Origin: G965232465 sp965276005
Lineage (GTDB): Bacteria; Pseudomonadota; Alphaproteobacteria; JAQWUY01
Assembly (NCBI GenBank): GCA_965276005.1
Contig: OZ254962.1
Span: 1,922,001-1,986,000 of the forward strand
Length of the DNA stretch: 64,000 nucleotides
Direction of reading: 5' to 3'
Positions 26,154 through 35,672 of this stretch are shown here, piece after piece; position 1 is the stretch's first letter, and the number at the start of each line of letters is the position of its first letter. Under the pieces are notes generated by a model. That model was not told the DNA's origin, ran no database searches, and saw only the letters and a list, made by a program, of their open reading frames with translations. A program made the translations under genes and the position numbers.

Positions 26154-29120
26154 CTAGGTGTCCGCCTCTGTAGTGTTCCATTCTTGTTCACGAAATAGGT
26201 GTTCATAATCGTTATATGTTTGCGATTTTCCGCTGCGATACTCCGTATAATAAGGGGTATGCACATCCATATAGGTATCGATTTGCCCATACAGCATATG
26301 TAAATTGGTGTCAAGAACCGCCATTGTTTCATGTGAAACAATTTTGAATTTGCGTTTTGTCATCCAGTATTCTGCAATGTCCACAGCACATGTGCCGATG
26401 TCCGTATATGCCCCTTGTGTTACCATATACGCTTGTAATATCAGCTGTGGGACGGTGCCTTCGTCTATATGTTTTGCCGCAATATCCGCCCCGGTTTTAT
26501 AATCGACAACAATCGCAGTACCCTCATGTGTTATGTCAATTCTATCGGCTATACCCCTGATTTTAAAACTATTGTTCTGGGGGGTGTGCAGGGTATGGGT
26601 GCCGTCTTTTTCGAAATACATACAACGGGTTTGTTGCAATCTTTGCCAAAATTCTTTTACAAAATGGGGGGCAAAGTCGTTAAATTCGGGGATAATTTGC
26701 AACCGTACAGCGGCTAGTCCTTGATATGGAGCAAAATGGTCGTGGGCAATTTTATCGAAACACTGTACAGCCTGTTGGTATGTAACGCTGTTTGGGTCGG
26801 CAAAGTATGTGTCGCTCAGCTGTTGGGTAAACCGTTCTAAAATAGTATGGATAAGAGTTCCCTTAAAAGCGGGATTCACCTCAGACGCCAAGTCATCGAC
26901 CTTATACAATTTTAAAATATGCTTGGCGTATATTTGATACGGGTCTTCGTACCAAGTTTGAATATTGGTCATACTCAGCTGCTGCGGGCGCATGGCAAGC
27001 GGTGGCGTGGGTTTTGGCACCGATATTTTAACCGCTTGCCGGGTGCTGTCATCGACCGCATCGATATGCAGTGCCAAAGCCGCATAATCCGTATCTGGGG
27101 GGGGTAAAGACACACCATACGCCTTGCCCACCGCCTCGAACCGCTGCCACCAGCGGGAGGCAATGGTCGGCGTCCCCCCCTGTTTTGCCGCACGGCTGAA
27201 TATAACCGTATCGCCGTTACAAGCACTCAGCACATCGTGGGCGGACACCCCGACGAATCGATCCATTGTCGGCAGCCCTACCGCCCGTGCCATAGCATTC
27301 GACACCCATATATCCACATGGATACTAGACGGCAAAGTGCCTTCGTTACAGCCGCCAAAAATAACCGTATCCACCGTTTGCAACCGCCCCTCCAACACGC
27401 CCCAAATATACAATCGAGGATGCAGACCGTGTATTTTCCGTACGGTTCTGCCCCGTAACAGCGATACAAACAGCTGGGTATATTCGGATATGGAAAATGT
27501 CTGTTTCAAGGTGAGTACATCGGTGTTATCCAAAATACTGGCACAGGTTTCCGCCATACTACTACCATCTTGTTTTGCCCACAGCACATCGACCCCCGCC
27601 AAGTTTTCCGCTACTTGAATATGAGCGGTTAATATGTGTTTTAAATCGGTATGCGGCGGCGATAGGGGGGTAAAATGGTCGGCGATTTCCTGTAAAAATG
27701 CCACTAAATCGGCGACTTTTTGAGTTTTTTTGTCCTTATCGGACACCGCCCGTAAAAAGTACTTATCGGTGTCGAGACGGTGATACAAAGTGTCAATAAT
27801 ACCTTGTAATCCCGCACCCATCACATATCCTCTCAAGGCAATTTTTTCCAGCTGCCGCACTTTGCGTAACAGCACCCCCCTGTCGTATCCCATATGGCAC
27901 AACGGGTGTTTTAATAGTTTGACGAGAGCGGTAGGGCTAAAGTTTTCTGCCTGTGCCTGTAGTACCAATCGCATAAACACCGCCACCGGGGTTAGGTGTA
28001 ACGGCATACCGGAACTGTCATCGATATGGATATGCCAACGGTTTAAAATACTTATGACCATGCGCGACAGGTGTTTGTCTGCGGTGATTAACGCCCCAGT
28101 TTTGCCTTCCGTTTCAAGGACTTCTCTCAGGGCAAGGGCAATCGCCATCGCCTCCTCGACTGGGGTGCTGCATGTCATAAATCGCATGCCAGAAAATACA
28201 TCTTGTTCCGCTTTATCGGCGGGGGAAATGGTGTTCCAATCTCGAGTACAAACCGCCGGTAAAAACACTTGGCTACAGATAGTATGCCGTTGCGGACGGG
28301 CGGCGGGCAACATCTGCGGGCGGCTATCGCCTACATGGGCTGCCATCACATAATACGGGTGGGACGGATCGTTGCGAATATCATCGGTATAGGCACTATC
28401 CGCATAGGCGGGCAAAATCACCGTGCTGTTGGGTAACCCAGCCACCTCATCGATGAGTCTACCGATAATCGGGTATGTGGCAGTAAAGCCAACACAGAAT
28501 ATACGGTTTGTGCGGGTGTGAAGGTGATCGATAAGGTGCCGATAACACTGCATACGATACGCCCCCACATCGCACACCCCTTGTTGTTTTAAATACGCCT
28601 GCCACAGGGGATAAAAATGCTGTAAAAATGTGGTGGTTACCGCCCAGTGATCGGACACCGCCCCCCCCATATCCCCCGCACAGTTTAAAAAATCGTCAAA
28701 CGATACTTCATATAATTGTAAATTATCAAACAATTGGCTCAGCTGGTTAGCATACTCGATCGCCATAGCAAAAGAAATATTTTCTAAAGCAGCGGCAGTG
28801 TTATAATACCCCCACACCGCATCCGCTAGCCATAGCTGTCTTTGCGTATTATCGATAGGCGGGGCAATATACGCCCCGCCGTAAAATTCTGTGGTGTCGG
28901 TGATGCTGTCGTCATGGGATATACTGATAATGTGGGGCATAAGGGTAGGGGTGCCATCAAATTTCCGCAAAATGTCCGTCTGTAACGCTTTGGCAAGGCG
29001 GTTTGTCGGTACGAATATGTGCGTGTCTGCCACCTGCTCAGCGGATATATTTTCCGCATACACCAAACGCAACACTTGCTGTAAAAAATTATCGCCAATG
29101 TGGGTCGAATACATTGCCAT
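26154..29120 (-). CDS. addB: double-strand break repair protein AddB
   Basis: A 988-residue protein. It begins with HIFVPTNRLAKALQ, holds an inactive helicase-like body without a clear Walker A, as in alphaproteobacterial AddB, and ends with a RecB-type nuclease whose motif is VVDYKTGAD. It works as a heterodimer with AddA. The codons for VSHETM contain a parS sequence (26325-26340). Its ATG overlaps the tsaE stop as TAATG. Confidence 0.93.
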   Translation of the reverse strand: MAMYSTHIGDNFLQQVLRLVYAENISAEQVADTHIFVPTNRLAKALQTDILRKFDGTPTLMPHIISISHDDSITDTTEFYGGAYIAPPIDNTQRQLWLADAVWGYYNTAAALENISFAMAIEYANQLSQLFDNLQLYEVSFDDFLNCAGDMGGAVSDHWAVTTTFLQHFYPLWQAYLKQQGVCDVGAYRMQCYRHLIDHLHTRTNRIFCVGFTATYPIIGRLIDEVAGLPNSTVILPAYADSAYTDDIRNDPSHPYYVMAAHVGDSRPQMLPAARPQRHTICSQVFLPAVCTRDWNTISPADKAEQDVFSGMRFMTCSTPVEEAMAIALALREVLETEGKTGALITADKHLSRMVISILNRWHIHIDDSSGMPLHLTPVAVFMRLVLQAQAENFSPTALVKLLKHPLCHMGYDRGVLLRKVRQLEKIALRGYVMGAGLQGIIDTLYHRLDTDKYFLRAVSDKDKKTQKVADLVAFLQEIADHFTPLSPPHTDLKHILTAHIQVAENLAGVDVLWAKQDGSSMAETCASILDNTDVLTLKQTFSISEYTQLFVSLLRGRTVRKIHGLHPRLYIWGVLEGRLQTVDTVIFGGCNEGTLPSSIHVDIWVSNAMARAVGLPTMDRFVGVSAHDVLSACNGDTVIFSRAAKQGGTPTIASRWWQRFEAVGKAYGVSLPPPDTDYAALALHIDAVDDSTRQAVKISVPKPTPPLAMRPQQLSMTNIQTWYEDPYQIYAKHILKLYKVDDLASEVNPAFKGTLIHTILERFTQQLSDTYFADPNSVTYQQAVQCFDKIAHDHFAPYQGLAAVRLQIIPEFNDFAPHFVKEFWQRLQQTRCMYFEKDGTHTLHTPQNNSFKIRGIADRIDITHEGTAIVVDYKTGADIAAKHIDEGTVPQLILQAYMVTQGAYTDIGTCAVDIAEYWMTKRKFKIVSHETMAVLDTNLHMLYGQIDTYMDVHTPYYTEYRSGKSQTYNDYEHLFREQEWNTTEADT
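26325..26340 (-). promoter_or_regulatory. parS: parS centromere site 2, inside addB
   Basis: TGTTTCATGTGAAACA on the plus strand is the exact reverse complement of the parS variant at 15421-15436. Sixteen matching bases by chance are very unlikely. It lies within the addB coding sequence, as parS sites often do, about 11 kb from the first. Confidence 0.8.
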
Positions 29121-29575
29121 TATATTGTGTCCTTCAGTATATCGCCTATGCCTATATGGTGCGATTTTTGCGGACGGATGTCGATGGTGCGGGTGTTACC
29201 CGTGCCGGTAATCGTGATATGCAAACTATCACAAGGCACATGTGCAGCGGCTTTTTCCGCCCATTCTATAAGGCTGATAGCCGTACAAAACGCCTGTTCC
29301 ACGCCCAGTTCGAACACTTCATCCGGGTGGTTTAAACGGTACCAATCCATATGCCATATGGGGGCAATTGCTGCCTCATACACTTGTACCAAAGTAAATG
29401 TGGGGCTAGGCACCGATACATCGCCCACCAAATAGCGGATAATCGCCCGTGCCAATGTGGACTTTCCCGCCCCTAAATCCCCGTGCAAGCACACCACATC
29501 CCCCGCTTGCAAACACACGGCGATAGCCCTTGCCAATATGTCCATCTGCAACAGGGTATATACACGATGGATCAT
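29120..29575 (-). CDS. tsaE: tRNA threonylcarbamoyladenosine biosynthesis ATPase TsaE
   Basis: A 151-residue ATPase with P-loop GDLGAGKSTLARAI, SPTFTLVQVY and HMDWYRL, all family hallmarks. It drives the TsaBDE complex that makes t6A at position 37 of ANN-decoding tRNAs. TsaD is at 33658-34725. The start overlaps the stop of the HemY-like gene as ATGA. Confidence 0.95.
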   Translation of the reverse strand: MIHRVYTLLQMDILARAIAVCLQAGDVVCLHGDLGAGKSTLARAIIRYLVGDVSVPSPTFTLVQVYEAAIAPIWHMDWYRLNHPDEVFELGVEQAFCTAISLIEWAEKAAAHVPCDSLHITITGTGNTRTIDIRPQKSHHIGIGDILKDTI

Positions 29576-30570
29576 AATATCATGCCCGTTTGTTGCCGAT
29601 TTTGTCTGTGTAATGCTTCGATGTATGCGGTGCTGTTGCCGTTTTGCATATACTGTACGAAGGCTTTGACGAAATCCACCTTATCCGCAGGGGCATAGGG
29701 TATGGATTTGCCAATATACACATCCGCAGGTCCCCACAGCTGTAATTTTACACTCAATATGGCTAGTAGCAACATGCCCGTACCGTCTTTTTTGTATATG
29801 ACATTTTCAAACGGCACTATATCGGATACATCAGACAATTTTATGTGCAAGCACGCTGTACACAACCGCCATTTTTCCGCCTCTGTTTGGGCGGATTTCC
29901 AAGCCTGCTGTACGCTGTCGCACGCCTCCGTTGTGCAGTGTTTTATATGGGCAAGGACGGTATAATATACAGTTTCGTTTTTTAAAGTATTATCCCGTAC
30001 ATACGACAAATGCAACAGTGCCTGTTGCAGCGTATCGGCAACGGTCGATTCGTACAGATACCACAGCGGCGGCATTGTCACTTGTGTATGAGTGGTGTAA
30101 AATGCCCGTATAGCCGATAGCTGCCCTGTATCGCTATGACTGATACAGACCTGTATAAACTGTGCAGCGTATGGCGATGATAGCACCGTAGGGATATGTA
30201 TATCGTATGCCGTATTTACCTGATATGATGTGATTTGATACAGTGGATGTTTTTTACCAAAGGGTTTTAATACGGATGATTTTACAGTGGCATATGCCCT
30301 GCCAGCGGCGATGTGTGGTATAGCCGCTAGCTGTTTGTACAGCTTGCGGGTACGGGTTATATAAGCAACACCGGCATGTATCCAACCCAACCCCCGTAAG
30401 ATGTACCACACGGCAAGGACAAATAAAACCATAAACACCAGTGTTACCCACAACCTTATATGTATTTCATAACCGTACGCATACACAAGTACAGACCCTT
30501 GCAGCCCGGCAATCGATAAACTTATGGCAAGGATGATAAACAGCCGTATAAAAAACCACAACGCCCTCAT
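29572..30570 (-). CDS. HemY-like TPR membrane protein
   Basis: About 332 residues: two N-terminal transmembrane helices (LWFFIRLFIILAISLSIAG and LWVTLVFMVLFVLAVWYIL) followed by a helical, TPR-like part. This matches the HemY N-terminal architecture, and its place after hemC-hemD and the mitofilin-like gene is the usual one for this protein in alphaproteobacteria. Despite the name its role in haem synthesis is not established. The start at 30570 forms an ATGA overlap with the gene before it; a longer frame to 30624 lies inside that gene. Confidence 0.75.
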   Translation of the reverse strand: MRALWFFIRLFIILAISLSIAGLQGSVLVYAYGYEIHIRLWVTLVFMVLFVLAVWYILRGLGWIHAGVAYITRTRKLYKQLAAIPHIAAGRAYATVKSSVLKPFGKKHPLYQITSYQVNTAYDIHIPTVLSSPYAAQFIQVCISHSDTGQLSAIRAFYTTHTQVTMPPLWYLYESTVADTLQQALLHLSYVRDNTLKNETVYYTVLAHIKHCTTEACDSVQQAWKSAQTEAEKWRLCTACLHIKLSDVSDIVPFENVIYKKDGTGMLLLAILSVKLQLWGPADVYIGKSIPYAPADKVDFVKAFVQYMQNGNSTAYIEALHRQNRQQTGMIL

Positions 30571-31817
30571 GGCTGGATCCCTTCGTCCGTCCCCTTGTTT
30601 GTTCTCTGTGGCAGGTGTTGCCATATAGTATTTAGGGCGTTTAAAACATTTGCCCTATCTTGTATACGGTTTAGGGTGGGTTGCAGCTCGGGTATATGCA
30701 ACGGCTGTAGCATATCGACTATAGCCGCTGTTTGATTATCATCCAGTGCGGTATACAGAGTTTTTAAAGCGGTATTTTCCGATGTACCGCTGCCACTAGG
30801 CGTATCGACAACAAACACCACATGGGTTATTTTTGCCTTTATCCTATCGATAAGGGGTGTCCGTTCTGTTACGGCGTTTTCCGCTAACGCCGGGGCGATA
30901 ACAAAGGCATTTTTGTACAGCATATCCCGTATTTGCCTATGGGTAATAACCCCGCTGCTATGGGATTGTATCACCTGCCAAGCCTGTTGCGTGGCATCGG
31001 TTTTGGGTATGGTTAAGGTGGGCAAAAGCGTACTGTAATCCCCCCCCGTCATAATCACTCCATACATTATCCGCCACTGCATAGCATAAAGGGTACGCAT
31101 ATCGGCAGAGTTTTTAATTTGGGCAATATCCGCCTGCATATTTTCCGCTGTTGTGTGCGTTTGTCGATACAAGTCGGATATGGCATCGGCAGTATGTTGC
31201 ATACCCTGTACGGTCTGCTGTATCTGTGCCATATCCGCCTCAGTAGCGGCAGTATATGTGCTCAGCCTATTGTTTACGGCGGCTATGTCCGATTGTAACG
31301 GTTGTAAAAAAGGCTGTATATCCGTGTATTGTAACGGCACAGATGGGACAACAGGCGGGGCGGTGGTATCCACTGCACTATCGACTGTATCGCCCATAAC
31401 CGCAGGATACCAATACGGGACGGACACCGCCACCGCCACAGCGGTTATAATACTGATTGCCCCCATTGCCCCCAGCATGTGCCATATCGATAAGGAGGAT
31501 ACCCGTGCCGACTTTGTCGTCGAAGTTTTGGGAATAGGGGAACGGCGAACGGGTGTGGTTTTTTCGTGAGATTGTGGTGTATTGATGGCATTTTCCGCCA
31601 AAATTTTAGCAACAGAAGTGTCGAGATGCTGTTTCAAATAGGCATCGATACTCTGCACCCGATCTTTCGGTATCACCTTGCGTTGTTTCCATCCCTGTAC
31701 GGTGGATACGGATATATCTAATTTTTGTGCCATCGGTCGAATACCCCCCATTTTTTGCAAGATGGTATCGACGATGTCCCCCTGTAAGGTATGTTGGCTG
31801 TTATCGGTATTCGTCAT
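30567..31817 (-). CDS. mitofilin-like (COG4223) inner-membrane protein with N-terminal helix-turn-helix
   Basis: A 416-residue protein. The gene position between hemD and the HemY-like gene is that of alphaproteobacterial mitofilin-like proteins (COG4223). It has a single transmembrane helix (about residues 113-135), a central helical region (IQQTVQGMQHTADAISDLYRQ) and a C-terminal helical domain. The first 60 residues are different: MGGIRPMAQKLDISVSTVQG-WKQRKVIPKDR is a Cro/YdaS-like helix-turn-helix, which would face the cytoplasm. A basic, Ser/Thr-rich linker joins it to the membrane span. The membrane part may organise or curve the inner membrane. The DNA-binding part is an inference. Confidence 0.65.
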   Translation of the reverse strand: MTNTDNSQHTLQGDIVDTILQKMGGIRPMAQKLDISVSTVQGWKQRKVIPKDRVQSIDAYLKQHLDTSVAKILAENAINTPQSHEKTTPVRRSPIPKTSTTKSARVSSLSIWHMLGAMGAISIITAVAVAVSVPYWYPAVMGDTVDSAVDTTAPPVVPSVPLQYTDIQPFLQPLQSDIAAVNNRLSTYTAATEADMAQIQQTVQGMQHTADAISDLYRQTHTTAENMQADIAQIKNSADMRTLYAMQWRIMYGVIMTGGDYSTLLPTLTIPKTDATQQAWQVIQSHSSGVITHRQIRDMLYKNAFVIAPALAENAVTERTPLIDRIKAKITHVVFVVDTPSGSGTSENTALKTLYTALDDNQTAAIVDMLQPLHIPELQPTLNRIQDRANVLNALNTIWQHLPQRTNKGTDEGIQP

Positions 31818-32553
31818 GGATGTTGTACTCTCGTTTTATATGTCTGAGCAGTTGGGTAAAATTGGGATAATGGGCAATGTGTATGTGTTGGCTGCTGTTG
31901 TCCAGTTTATCGGCAACCGCTTTACTGAGGGCAAAGATGTGCATATTTTTAATGTTTAAATCATATTTTGCTACCATACGGACAAAAATACCAGCGGTTC
32001 TGGGTGACATCAAAACCACCCCGCCAATGATTCCATCGTTTATTTCATAGCGTACGACCGCAGGCAAATGCGTACAAGGGGTTACCGTATACACCTTTTC
32101 CCGCTGTACCGTATAGCCATAATCAGACAACAGAGTCCCCAAATCACGGGCAACAACCGTACTTGCCGGGTGATAAATATACCCGTCTTGTGGCGATAGT
32201 TTTTGTTTTATCATATCCGCTAAGGATAACACATCACCCTGTGCCGTGTATACGGTAGTAAAACCGTTTTCACGGGCGGATTCACAGGTAACATCGCCCA
32301 CCGCATATACGGGTATGTGCAGAGTGCCGTTATTTTTCACATACGCCCGTACGCCATTTGCCGAAGTAAACACCACCGCTTGGCATGTATGCGGATCGAT
32401 TCGCAACGGTGTATCGGTAAACGCCACTTGTAACAATGGCTGCCGAAAGCTGTTTATGCCCAACTGTGCTAAAACCTTTATTTGATTATGGGCATCCAAT
32501 ACTGGACGAGTCACCCATATTTTGTGATATTTTTTGTCTAATGCCCGTAACAT
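31801..32553 (-). CDS. hemD: uroporphyrinogen-III synthase HemD
   Basis: A 250-residue protein with the loose HemD signatures: IWVTRPVLDA at the start, VVFTSANGVRAY, VYAVGDVTCESARENGF, and VVLMSPRTAGIFVRMV. It closes the linear tetrapyrrole made by HemC. Sequence conservation in this family is low, but the place right after hemC supports the call. It overlaps the next gene by 17 bases. Confidence 0.9.
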   Translation of the reverse strand: MLRALDKKYHKIWVTRPVLDAHNQIKVLAQLGINSFRQPLLQVAFTDTPLRIDPHTCQAVVFTSANGVRAYVKNNGTLHIPVYAVGDVTCESARENGFTTVYTAQGDVLSLADMIKQKLSPQDGYIYHPASTVVARDLGTLLSDYGYTVQREKVYTVTPCTHLPAVVRYEINDGIIGGVVLMSPRTAGIFVRMVAKYDLNIKNMHIFALSKAVADKLDNSSQHIHIAHYPNFTQLLRHIKREYNIHDEYR

Positions 32554-32640
32554 GCCATATATACACTTATTAAAATACTATATTTTTCCATATCATATAT
32601 GTTTCACACTGTTTGCGTTTCACACTGTGTGTGTTGCACA

Positions 32641-33555
32641 TTATATGTGTCCCAATTGCCTTGTTAGATTCTGCCCCATTTTGAAGGCGTTGTCAACTGC
32701 ATTTGTTATGGGGTATGTGTTTTTGTATGTTTTATACTGGGTTTTATCCGCATACGCTACAAATGTGCGTACGCATACGGTATCGTCTTGTATGTGGGCG
32801 TGTACACCTATCGGGGAGTGGCAATTGCCACCGATGCCCCGCAAAACCGCCCGCTCCACCATCACTTGAGTATAAGTGGGCATATGACAGATGGGTAGTA
32901 CCATATCATACGCATACACATCGTCGACCCGACAAGTGATGGCGATTGCCCCCTGTGCCGCTGCGGGAATACACACATCGATAGGCAATACGGCAAACGG
33001 CATATTTTCAATAGTGTTGCCACTCATATTGTATTGCAATCTGTGTAATCCGGCATAGGCAAGCAGAGTGGCGTCGACAACGCCATCGGCACATTTTTGC
33101 AACCGGGTTGGTACATTACCCCGAATCGGCACAATGTTTATATCGGGGCGTACTGTCTGTATCTGGGCGTGTCGTCTCGGCGACGAAGTCCCCAACACCG
33201 CCCCCGATGGCACCCTATCGATCGCCGTTGCTCCGATTAACACATCTCGCACATCCGCCCGGGCTAAAAATCCTATGATTCGTATACCCTCTGTCATATG
33301 GGTTTCTAAATCTTTGGCAGAGTGTACACATATATCACATGCCCCTTGCAACAATGCCATATCCAGCTGTCTACAAAACAACCCCTTACCGCCTATATCC
33401 CACAGCGGCTTATGTCGAATACTATCGCCAGTGGTATCGATGGGCATAATTTGCGATTCGATGCCCATACGGTGCAGCCGTTCGACCACCATCTGTGTTT
33501 GCACCAATGCCAATTGAGACGATCGAGTGGCAATGCGGATAGGACGGTTACGCAT
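32641..33555 (-). CDS. hemC: porphobilinogen deaminase (hydroxymethylbilane synthase) HemC
   Basis: About 304 residues. RIATRSSQLALVQTQ at the N-terminus, FCRQLDMALLQGACDICVHSAKDLE, and GTSSPRRHAQI are family motifs. It polymerises four porphobilinogen units on a dipyrromethane cofactor. The cofactor-binding cysteine is in IGGNCHSPIG. The start is uncertain: 33555 gives the family N-terminus, while ATGs at 33579 and 33615 add up to 20 residues and none has a clear ribosome binding site. It is divergent from tsaD, so promoters for both must lie in about 100 bases. Confidence 0.93.
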   Translation of the reverse strand: MRNRPIRIATRSSQLALVQTQMVVERLHRMGIESQIMPIDTTGDSIRHKPLWDIGGKGLFCRQLDMALLQGACDICVHSAKDLETHMTEGIRIIGFLARADVRDVLIGATAIDRVPSGAVLGTSSPRRHAQIQTVRPDINIVPIRGNVPTRLQKCADGVVDATLLAYAGLHRLQYNMSGNTIENMPFAVLPIDVCIPAAAQGAIAITCRVDDVYAYDMVLPICHMPTYTQVMVERAVLRGIGGNCHSPIGVHAHIQDDTVCVRTFVAYADKTQYKTYKNTYPITNAVDNAFKMGQNLTRQLGHI

Positions 33556-33657
33556 ACGGGCTTGTGGTGGTGTTTTCATGAGGCTACTGTACCGAATTTT
33601 AACAGCTGTTGCCATATTATTTTTTACTTTTTTTGCGTTTTGCGGTACTATGCCCAT

Positions 33658-34725
33658 ATGCAGACACACCCTTCACCCCATACAGGCACCCCCCATATAG
33701 TGCTTGGCATTGAAACATCGTGCGACGAAACCGCCGCAGCGGTGGTTACCAGCGATAAAAACATCCTGTCGAATGTGGTATACAACCAATACGAAGAACA
33801 CAAACTGTACGGGGGGGTGGTGCCTGAAATTGCCGCCCGTAGCCATCTGCAAAAGTGCCATACGGTGATTGAGACCGCTATATCTGATGCACACATTTGT
33901 TTATCTGATATTACCGCTGTTGCCGCCGCTACGGGTCCGGGGCTGATTGGCGGCTTGCTGGTGGGTATGCAAATGGCAAAAGCGTTGGCATGGACACATA
34001 ATATACCGTTTATCTGTATCAATCACCTAGAAGCCCACGCTCTCACCGCCCGTTTAACCAATGATATAACATTTCCATTTTTACTGTTGCTGGTATCCGG
34101 CGGACATACACAAGTGTTACAAGTAAATGGGGTCGGTGATTATCATGTACTGGGCGAAACCTTAGATGATGCGGTGGGGGAAGCGTTCGACAAAGTGGCA
34201 AAAATCCTAAATGTGGGGTATCCGGGCGGGGCTGCGGTGGAAAAGCGGGCAAAAAACGGCAATATTGGCAAAATAAAACTGCCGATTCCCATGCAGGGCA
34301 AGAAAAACTGTGATTTTTCTTTATCCGGTTTAAAAACCCGGGTACGGCAATTGGTTACGCAACAGCCGCATATAAGCGATTCATATATCGACAACATGTG
34401 TGCAGCGTTTCAACATGCGGTGGCTATGAGTTTGCAAAACCGCATGATACGGGCGTTCGATGTGTTTCGACAAAATACGGGCATACCCACCCCCCCGTTT
34501 GTGGTCGCCGGCGGGGTTGCCAGCAATATGTACATCCGCCACACACTTGCCACATGTGCGGCAAAAAAGGGCTTTACCTTTTATGTCGCCCCTGTACAAT
34601 TGTGTACAGACAATGGGGCAATGATTGCTTGGGCGGGGATTGAAAATATACACCTTAACAGCACTGGCAGCATGCACACCGAAGCCCGCCCCAGATGGCA
34701 TCTACAGGATTTAAAACATGGATAA
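33658..34725 (+). CDS. tsaD: tRNA N6-adenosine threonylcarbamoyltransferase TsaD
   Basis: A 355-residue ASKHA-fold enzyme. GIETSCDETAAAVV opens the domain. The metal-binding HLEAHALTARL, the nucleotide-binding VSGGHTQ, GETLDDAVGEAFDKVAK and GGVASN motifs are all present. It transfers threonylcarbamoyl to adenine 37 of tRNA. The start at 33658 gives a normal N-terminus; the open frame extends leftward antisense to hemC. It overlaps gpsA by eight bases. Confidence 0.97.
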   Translation: MQTHPSPHTGTPHIVLGIETSCDETAAAVVTSDKNILSNVVYNQYEEHKLYGGVVPEIAARSHLQKCHTVIETAISDAHICLSDITAVAAATGPGLIGGLLVGMQMAKALAWTHNIPFICINHLEAHALTARLTNDITFPFLLLLVSGGHTQVLQVNGVGDYHVLGETLDDAVGEAFDKVAKILNVGYPGGAAVEKRAKNGNIGKIKLPIPMQGKKNCDFSLSGLKTRVRQLVTQQPHISDSYIDNMCAAFQHAVAMSLQNRMIRAFDVFRQNTGIPTPPFVVAGGVASNMYIRHTLATCAAKKGFTFYVAPVQLCTDNGAMIAWAGIENIHLNSTGSMHTEARPRWHLQDLKHG

Positions 34726-35671
34726 AAAAAACATAGCGGTTATCGGCTCAGGGGCATGGGGTAGTGCCCTTGCTGTTCACATGGCAAAAATTGGGCATAC
34801 GGTACACTTGTATTGTCGCCGCAAGGACATTGCCACAGCCATTAACACCAGCGGTGAAAACCGGCAGTACTTGGCGGGCGTGTCTATGGGCACGGTCATT
34901 GCCACCACCGATACCGCCCCCATACGACAGGCGGATATAATGTTTGTCGCCACCCCATCACAATATATGCAAAACGCCCTTGCAACCTTGCCTATTTGCC
35001 AGCCCGTCCAAGTAATTTTGTGCTGTAAAGGCATCTGTGCCGACAGCTTACAGCCCCTGTGCACAGTGGCAAAAGCGTACTGCCCCAACATATATGTATT
35101 GTCCGGTCCCACCTTTGCCATAGAAGTTGCCAAAGGATACCCCACCGCTATAACCCTTGCAGGCAACAATACGGGGGATATAAAACCCCTAATAGCATCG
35201 CCGTATTTCCGTGTATACGAAACAGCGGACACCATCGGGGCGTGTATTTATGGAGCGTGTAAAAATGTGCTTGCCATTGCCTGTGGTATCAGTGTCGGCA
35301 AAAAACTGGGCGACAACGCCAAAGCATCGCTTATCACCCGGGGCATGGCAGAAATCAGCCGATTAAACATAGCGGTTGGCGGCAGTCCAGAAACCGCCGC
35401 ACAGTTGTGCGGCATTGGCGATATTGTCCTTACTTGTAGTTCGATACAATCGCGCAACATGTCGTTCGGGGTGGCATTGGGACAGGGCGAATCGGTGGAA
35501 AACATCCTAAAATCCCGCAAAGTGGTTACAGAAGGTGTTGTCAACGCCAAAATTTTATACGCATTTTCACAAAAATACCACACAGAAATGCCCATATGCC
35601 ACGCCATATATCACATTATAAATGGAGATATTTCTGTAGATAGGGCAATTCAACAGCTGTTAAGCCGTTAG
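34718..35671 (+). CDS. gpsA: glycerol-3-phosphate dehydrogenase [NAD(P)+] GpsA
   Basis: A 317-residue enzyme with the Rossmann motif IGSGAWGSALAVHMAK and the active-site segment LSGPTFAIEVAKGYPTA. GACKNVLAIACGISVGKKLGDNAKA is the substrate-binding region. It makes sn-glycerol 3-phosphate for phospholipids. The ATG lies inside the end of tsaD, so the two are co-translated, which is common in this class. Confidence 0.97.
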   Translation: MDKKNIAVIGSGAWGSALAVHMAKIGHTVHLYCRRKDIATAINTSGENRQYLAGVSMGTVIATTDTAPIRQADIMFVATPSQYMQNALATLPICQPVQVILCCKGICADSLQPLCTVAKAYCPNIYVLSGPTFAIEVAKGYPTAITLAGNNTGDIKPLIASPYFRVYETADTIGACIYGACKNVLAIACGISVGKKLGDNAKASLITRGMAEISRLNIAVGGSPETAAQLCGIGDIVLTCSSIQSRNMSFGVALGQGESVENILKSRKVVTEGVVNAKILYAFSQKYHTEMPICHAIYHIINGDISVDRAIQQLLSR

Positions 35672-35672
35672 T

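Noticed and set aside
32600..32623. Two GTTTCAC motifs between hemD and hemC
   Set aside because: They are direct half sites without the matching GTGAAAC, so not a parS palindrome.
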